In this document: in pieces, positions 6,284 through 10,063 of the stretch
Numbering within the stretch: position 1 is the stretch's first letter
How the letters are laid out: each line of letters starts with the position of its first letter
Source: Planctomycetota bacterium
GTDB lineage: Bacteria; Planctomycetota; UBA1135
NCBI GenBank assembly: GCA_003501525.1
Contig: DNPI01000146.1
Location: forward strand, 1-10,063
Reading direction: 5' to 3'
Length of the DNA: 10,063 nt
The notes under the pieces: generated by a model
Databases searched by the model: none
Told to the model about the DNA's origin: nothing
Seen by the model: only the letters and a program-made list of their open reading frames with translations
Made by a program: the position numbers and the translations under genes

Positions 6284-7638
6284 TTTGTACCGGAGAGAAT
6301 GCCTTCCTGGTCCGCGGCTTTTTGTAATGAATCTAGCACAGCTTCTACTAGTTCCTGAGTTTCAGCTTCCGCCATAATGCGGAGACAGTTTTCCGTGCCA
6401 GAATAGCGTGTAACAATTCGGCCTTTGCCCTCTAGCGTTTCTTCTGCTTGTTTGCAGGCAAGCGAGAAGAAAGGAAGCTCTTCGAGGGCTGGGCGACGGG
6501 TTACTGGCAGGTTGCGCAGACTCTGGGGGAAGTCTCTGTAATCGGCGAAAAAAGATGAAGCGGAGCATTTCGAAGCTAGGGTAGCTTCCGCAACTTTCAG
6601 TAAGGTGTATATCCCATCTCCACGGAAGGAATGCTCTTCCCCGAAGAGGAGGTGCCCTGATTTCTCGCCTCCTAAGGAGTGTCCTTCGGTTTGCATTGTT
6701 TCTGCGACGTAGCGGTCACCGACAGGTGTTCTTACAAGCTTGCCTCCAATCTTTTGCATCCACCTTTCCAGCGCTAGATTACTCATTACGGTTGCCACTA
6801 CGGTGTTTTTCTCGGTTGGGAGGATGCTACGAGCTAGCCCTGCCAAAAGAGCGTCACCATCAAGAATGCGGCCCTTCTCATCGGCAAGTAGTGCTCTGTC
6901 GCCATCTCCGTCGAGGCTTAGTCCAATGAAGGCATTTTCGTCGATTACTGTTGCGGCCGCTATTTCTGGATGCAATGAGCCGCAGCCGGCATTGATATTC
7001 GCGCCATTGGGTTTGTTATGAATTACTACGGGGTCAGCCCCGAAGGCGCTTAAGACGCGAGGAGCGAATTGCGACCAAGCGCCGTTTGCGCAATCAATCA
7101 CGATTTTGCGGCCACTGAAATCTAGTTGAGGAAAAGCCTGAGTCCTCATCCAGGACAGGTAATCGCTAAGAATATCTTTTCGGGAGGTGATGCCTCGAGC
7201 AACAGAAGGCGAAGAGGAAGGCAAAGATGCTCCCTCCAGGTCTAGTGAGAGAGCTTTTTCTTCCGCGTTATTGAATTTAGTGCCCGTTTCGGAAAGCAAC
7301 TTGATCCCATTATCAGTGGCGGGATTGTGCGATGCGGAAATTACGATTCCCGCTTTATATGGCCCTTCTCCAGTTAAATAGGCTATGCAGGGTGTAGGGG
7401 CTAGCCCTAGTAAATCTACGTCGATACCCCCGCGATTGAGTCCTTTTGCAATTGCTGCTGCCAAAGGCTCTCCGCTCTCCCTTCCATCGTGTCCGACTAG
7501 GACTTTTCCGGGAGAATCGTGGCCTTGTAATCGGCCGGCGAGGGTTTCACCCAAAAACTCAAGAAAACTTGTGATTAAAGGGTAATCTCCGGCTCTTCCT
7601 CTAATCCCATCAGTGCCGAAAAGAGATTCTTCAGCCAT
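6280..7638 (-). CDS. glmM: Phosphoglucosamine mutase
   Basis: Converts glucosamine-6-phosphate to glucosamine-1-phosphate in the cytoplasm, the step toward UDP-GlcNAc for peptidoglycan and lipopolysaccharide. With the ATG at 7638 it has 452 residues, the family norm. LFGTDGIRG follows the start; the phosphoserine loop is VISASHNPATDNG (S103 the likely phosphorylated serine). The Mg-binding loop is DGDGDR (243-248), the sugar-specificity loop GEKSGH (324-329), and the phosphate-binding loop RYSGTENCLR (411-420), a variant of the commoner RPSGTEP. The frame extends to a TTG at 7668, but homologues begin just before LFGTDG, so I prefer the ATG. That start overlaps the cdaR stop by 8 bp and the gene overlaps tsaB by 4 bp. 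GlmM binding to CdaA is a known way of restraining c-di-AMP synthesis in Firmicutes, matching its place here. Confidence 0.96.
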   Translation of the reverse strand: MAEESLFGTDGIRGRAGDYPLITSFLEFLGETLAGRLQGHDSPGKVLVGHDGRESGEPLAAAIAKGLNRGGIDVDLLGLAPTPCIAYLTGEGPYKAGIVISASHNPATDNGIKLLSETGTKFNNAEEKALSLDLEGASLPSSSPSVARGITSRKDILSDYLSWMRTQAFPQLDFSGRKIVIDCANGAWSQFAPRVLSAFGADPVVIHNKPNGANINAGCGSLHPEIAAATVIDENAFIGLSLDGDGDRALLADEKGRILDGDALLAGLARSILPTEKNTVVATVMSNLALERWMQKIGGKLVRTPVGDRYVAETMQTEGHSLGGEKSGHLLFGEEHSFRGDGIYTLLKVAEATLASKCSASSFFADYRDFPQSLRNLPVTRRPALEELPFFSLACKQAEETLEGKGRIVTRYSGTENCLRIMAEAETQELVEAVLDSLQKAADQEGILSGTK

Positions 7639-8773
7639 CCTCAGGTCGGACTCGGTCCATGGGGACAAGTCGGTCCTCGTTTTGGCGTGGCCCTACTGTG
7701 AGAGAGCCCAGTAGTTGGTGCACTTTTTCGGTGTCTTCAATGCCGGTCATGGCCCAGCTTAAAGGAAGCAGGAAGCCATCCGCTGCATTGGCGGGAATAC
7801 CCTTCAGGTTGAGAAACAGCATTACATGGTTGCGGACCCATGCTTCATCGAAACCACCGGGTAACAAATCGGGATTCCGGAGCTCTGCGACCCAAGGAGT
7901 TGGAGTCCATGCGCTTAGTCTCCAGATGCCTTCTTCGGGAGTACCTGTAATCGTTAAATCTTCTGAGTCAGGTACCCATTCCACGCGGGGTAAATCCTGT
8001 AGAGTGACGGGCAAGGAGGCTCTAATGGTTTTTGGGTTCATTTGGAGCCCTAGAGAAAGGGATTCTAGAGAAAGGGACAAAGTTAATCCGCGCAGGTCGT
8101 CTCGGCTTTGCGAAGGGACTAGCAAGGGCTCAAACAGGGGGATACTTGGCTCCCCGCCTGCGCGAGCGGCAATTAGAGATTGGGACAATGCTTCCATTGC
8201 TCCATGAGGCCCTTGTACAGAAACTTGATTTGGCTCAAAGGTTAATCCTGCAGCATCGGTCTTATAGCCCTCCGCCGGTGCTCCGGAAATCCTCACTAGC
8301 TGAGGCTCTAGAGCGATAGGGAAGCTTGAAAGTCGTTCAAATCTTAGGCGTCCGAAGCCTTGGTTGTTGAGTAGTAGCGAGTCGGCATCTTCCGAGCGAA
8401 TCCAATCCAGATCCTGTGCTCGAATGTTGTCGAGAGTCCAAGTAGTTTCATCTTCGGCGGCTTCAATTAGTGGTTTGATTGTTGCGGCACATTGGTTGGC
8501 GAAAAATGCATCGAGTGTTGCACGTGGTCCGAAGAATGTGATGACTTTTTGTGACCCTGGAGCTGGTTCAACTAGAACCCATCCTTTTGGTACAACCACC
8601 TGTAGGGTGTTATCTAAGGGGGTTGTAGTAACCGGAGCTGAGATGACAGTAAAGATGTGCTCTTTGGGGCCGGAGATAGCACCTTGCACTTGCCACCAGA
8701 GGAGGCCGGCTAGCCCAAGGGCAACGAGTTTCCTGCCCGGGTCGCTAAACAGGCGTGAGAACAAATTACTCAT
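7631..8773 (-). CDS. cdaR: YbbR-like c-di-AMP cyclase regulator (CdaR)
   Basis: A 380-residue membrane-anchored protein that in other bacteria binds and modulates CdaA from the extracytoplasmic side. The N-terminus has a short basic segment and one transmembrane helix (about 14-31, RKLVALGLAGLLWWQVQGA) with the typical YbbR pattern. The outer part is beta-rich and carries the YbbR domain signature GYKTDAAGLTFEPNQVSVQGP (split here: GYKTDAAGL at 169-177, then FEPNQVSVQGP at 179-189). Other repeats are more divergent. The N-terminal anchor followed by YbbR repeats and the position directly after cdaA make the assignment good. The ATG at 8773 overlaps the cdaA stop by ATGA and is preceded by GAGGAG 8 nt upstream. 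An in-frame 15-bp tandem repeat encodes SLSLE-SLSLG at 233-242. Confidence 0.88.
   Translation of the reverse strand: MSNLFSRLFSDPGRKLVALGLAGLLWWQVQGAISGPKEHIFTVISAPVTTTPLDNTLQVVVPKGWVLVEPAPGSQKVITFFGPRATLDAFFANQCAATIKPLIEAAEDETTWTLDNIRAQDLDWIRSEDADSLLLNNQGFGRLRFERLSSFPIALEPQLVRISGAPAEGYKTDAAGLTFEPNQVSVQGPHGAMEALSQSLIAARAGGEPSIPLFEPLLVPSQSRDDLRGLTLSLSLESLSLGLQMNPKTIRASLPVTLQDLPRVEWVPDSEDLTITGTPEEGIWRLSAWTPTPWVAELRNPDLLPGGFDEAWVRNHVMLFLNLKGIPANAADGFLLPLSWAMTGIEDTEKVHQLLGSLTVGPRQNEDRLVPMDRVRPEDG
8048..8077 (-). repeat. cdaR: In-frame 15-bp tandem repeat in cdaR
   Basis: On the plus strand the 13-mer CTAGAGAAAGGGA occurs at 8050-8062 and again at 8065-8077, a 15-bp period. In cdaR it encodes SLSLE then SLSLG (residues 233-242), a duplication of five codons that keeps the reading frame and adds a repetitive beta-strand-like segment between YbbR regions. 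Confidence 0.75.
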
Positions 8774-9603
8774 TCGGCTTGCTCCTCGAGAATCGCGCCC
8801 TCCTCTTCGGAGGCCTTGCGAGCTTCGGTTTGCATGGCTTCCCTGAGGCGATCCTCAACTTGGTCGATAGGCACCCCCGGGGAAAATTCTCCGCCAACTG
8901 CGATTGAAATTTGCCCCGTTTCTTCACTTACCACGAGAGTTACGGCATCAGTCTCTTCTGTGAGGCCAATTGCTGCCCGGTGGCGAGTGCCAAGCCGCCT
9001 TCCGATTTCTGGGTTCGAAGTAAGAGGTAATAAGCTTGAAGCCGCAAGTACCGCATCCCCGCGAATGAGAACTGCGCCATCGTGTAAGGGGCCTCCTGGG
9101 AAGAAGAGAGTTTCAAGGAGTATGGGGGTTACTGGGGTGTCGACGGTCACAGCGTTCTCTGCGTAGGCTTCTAGCGAGACCCCTCGTTCGAGAGCAATTA
9201 GTGCGCCAATCCGTTCGGTGGACATGCGCCCTGCCGCTGTTGCAATACGGGCGAGAATTTCAGGGTCGGCATGAGCTGGGCCAAACCATCCAAAAAGCCC
9301 CGGGCGTCCAAAGCGTGAAATCCCTTGGCGTAGTTCCGGTTGAAATAGAATGACTAGAATTACGACCAGAAAGGGTGCTACTCGAGACACTATGTAGTCA
9401 AGTACAGGGACACCTGGCCAAAGATTGAGAAGGCTCAGGAGCAGGAAAAAGAGAACAATGAAAATCCCTAATCCCGTGATAACACCGAACCCGCGGGTGC
9501 TCCGTAGAAAACGAAGCACGGCATAAATTGCAGCGGTTAAGACCAGGATTTCTAGGACCATGGCAATTTCTTGGCGTCCTATGGCAAGAAGCAACGGGGT
9601 CAT
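8770..9603 (-). CDS. cdaA: Diadenylate cyclase, CdaA type
   Basis: Membrane-bound enzyme that joins two ATP into cyclic di-AMP. The 277 residues contain three hydrophobic helices (about 13-34, 38-60 and 70-88), then FQPELRQ (87-93), the usual CdaA linker. A cytoplasmic DisA_N (DAC) domain follows. Its catalytic motifs are present: LHDGAVLI with D175-G176-A177, and GTRHRAAIGLTEETDA with R207-H208-R209. The FFPGGPLHDG stretch is typical. The C-terminus carries an acidic tail after residue 264 (SEEEGAILEEQAE). The ATG at 9603 overlaps the folP stop by ATGA and has a strong AAGGAG 8 nt upstream. Followed by cdaR and glmM, this is the classic CdaA-CdaR-GlmM module that ties c-di-AMP to cell-wall precursor supply; all expected catalytic residues are intact. 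Confidence 0.96.
   Translation of the reverse strand: MTPLLLAIGRQEIAMVLEILVLTAAIYAVLRFLRSTRGFGVITGLGIFIVLFFLLLSLLNLWPGVPVLDYIVSRVAPFLVVILVILFQPELRQGISRFGRPGLFGWFGPAHADPEILARIATAAGRMSTERIGALIALERGVSLEAYAENAVTVDTPVTPILLETLFFPGGPLHDGAVLIRGDAVLAASSLLPLTSNPEIGRRLGTRHRAAIGLTEETDAVTLVVSEETGQISIAVGGEFSPGVPIDQVEDRLREAMQTEARKASEEEGAILEEQAE
8782..8787 (-). promoter_or_regulatory. cdaR: Ribosome binding site of cdaR
   Basis: GAGGAG on the minus strand lies 8 nt before the ATG at 8773, within the end of cdaA. It supports that start. Confidence 0.75.
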
Positions 9604-10063
9604 GTAAAAATCTCCTTTGCTAAGGAGCTTTTAGAGATAGCCGCCCATTTTTTCCCTTGATGCAGCCGAAGGATGGCAACCCCTTGGTTTGCGCATGTAA
9701 CGGCGGCTTCAAAAGTAGCGGGGTCTCTGTCGGCTGGTTTGGTCAGGCCTTTTGGGTCTAAGCAGGATTTCCTTGAAGGCCCCGCTAGGAGTGGAAATCC
9801 GAGGGATTTGAAAGCCCCTATTCGATTTAATAGAGCTCGGCTTGCTTCGGCATTTTTGGCAAATCCAATTCCGGGGTCAAGGAGAATGCGGTTATGCCGG
9901 ATGCCTGCATCAAGAGCTGCGCGGGCACGCTGCGCAAGTTCATCCGCGACTTCGCCGAAGAGGTCAGCGTAAGAATCTTTGCTGTTCATAGTCGAAGGAG
10001 TCCCCCTCATATGCATCAGTACTACGGGGCAATCCTTTTCTGCTACTAATTCGGGCATAGCGG
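9600..10063 (-). CDS. folP: Dihydropteroate synthase, C-terminal part (5' end outside window)
   Basis: Folate enzyme that condenses 6-hydroxymethyl-7,8-dihydropterin pyrophosphate with p-aminobenzoate. The window shows the C-terminal 153 residues or so of a TIM barrel; the frame is open at the right edge, so the ATG at 10058 is probably an internal methionine. Visible motifs are VVLMHMRGTPSTM (the MHxRGxP loop), ILLDPGIGFAKN (the pterin-site DPGIGF) and LAGPSRKS (the G-x-SRKS strand with the substrate-contacting lysine). Near the C-terminus ILRLHQGKKW takes the place of the usual R-V-H-D-V: the Arg and His are kept, the Asp is Gln. The later GTxAA stretch is ATFEA. The fold and key residues favour an active enzyme. 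It overlaps cdaA by ATGA and its end holds the cdaA ribosome binding site. Confidence 0.93.
   Translation of the reverse strand, partial: AMPELVAEKDCPVVLMHMRGTPSTMNSKDSYADLFGEVADELAQRARAALDAGIRHNRILLDPGIGFAKNAEASRALLNRIGAFKSLGFPLLAGPSRKSCLDPKGLTKPADRDPATFEAAVTCANQGVAILRLHQGKKWAAISKSSLAKEIFT
9612..9617 (-). promoter_or_regulatory. cdaA: Ribosome binding site of cdaA
   Basis: AAGGAG on the minus strand (in the longer run AAAGGAGA at 9611-9618) lies 8 nt before the ATG at 9603, inside the end of folP. It is the strongest Shine-Dalgarno in the window and fixes the cdaA start. Most other starts here lack one. Confidence 0.85.

Noticed and set aside
7639..7668. TTG start ten codons upstream for glmM
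   Set aside because: A GAGG-like sequence precedes it, but homologues start just before LFGTDGIRG and the ATG at 7638 gives the expected N-terminus, so the longer form is less likely.
7941..7975. Inverted repeat GTACCTG / CAGGTAC
   Set aside because: Seven-base arms separated by 21 bases within cdaR, with no T-run or other signal; consistent with chance.
7659..8846. Plus-strand ORFs of 95-182 codons opposite cdaR
   Set aside because: Shadows of cdaR and the 3' end of cdaA: serine/arginine-rich translations without motifs, and the minus-strand genes are well supported.

Overview
The window is a dense, almost entirely minus-strand stretch of a bacterial chromosome. The products suggest a Gram-negative-type envelope (AsmA-like lipid-transport protein, predicted lipoprotein, peptidoglycan-precursor enzymes), with base composition near 50% GC. 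The c-di-AMP cyclase operon, an RYSGTEN-type GlmM and a tiny histone-fold protein would suit a deep-branching diderm, possibly the PVC group (Verrucomicrobiota or relatives). That placement is an inference and is weak. I see no mobile element, tRNA, rRNA or CRISPR.

Reading in the direction of transcription (high to low coordinates), the first unit is folP (5'-truncated by the window edge, >10063 to 9600), cdaA, cdaR, glmM and tsaB (ending at 5618). Neighbouring genes overlap by 4 bp (ATGA) or 8 bp, so this is a translationally coupled operon. It joins dihydropteroate synthase, the CdaA/CdaR/GlmM module (c-di-AMP synthesis, its membrane regulator, and glucosamine-1-phosphate production for peptidoglycan) and the TsaB subunit of the tRNA t6A system.

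Between 5252 and 5617 the pattern breaks. One small plus-strand gene (5423-5593), missed by a minimum-length ORF scan, encodes a 56-residue basic protein with the signature of an archaeal-type histone fold, including the R-x-T...D clamp, but almost no third helix. It has its own candidate promoter, a hairpin in its leader, and a very strong intrinsic terminator whose stem lies over the last codons of the convergent tsaB gene.

The second minus-strand unit is a predicted lipoprotein of unknown function (5251-4151, GTG start), alr (alanine racemase, 4104-2944) and a very large AsmA-like protein (2947 to beyond position 1, at least 982 codons). The last two overlap by ATGA. Together the two minus-strand units serve envelope biogenesis: GlmM and Alr feed peptidoglycan precursors, CdaA/CdaR couple this to c-di-AMP, and the AsmA-like protein probably supports lipid traffic to the outer membrane. 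The histone gene between them is the most unusual element.
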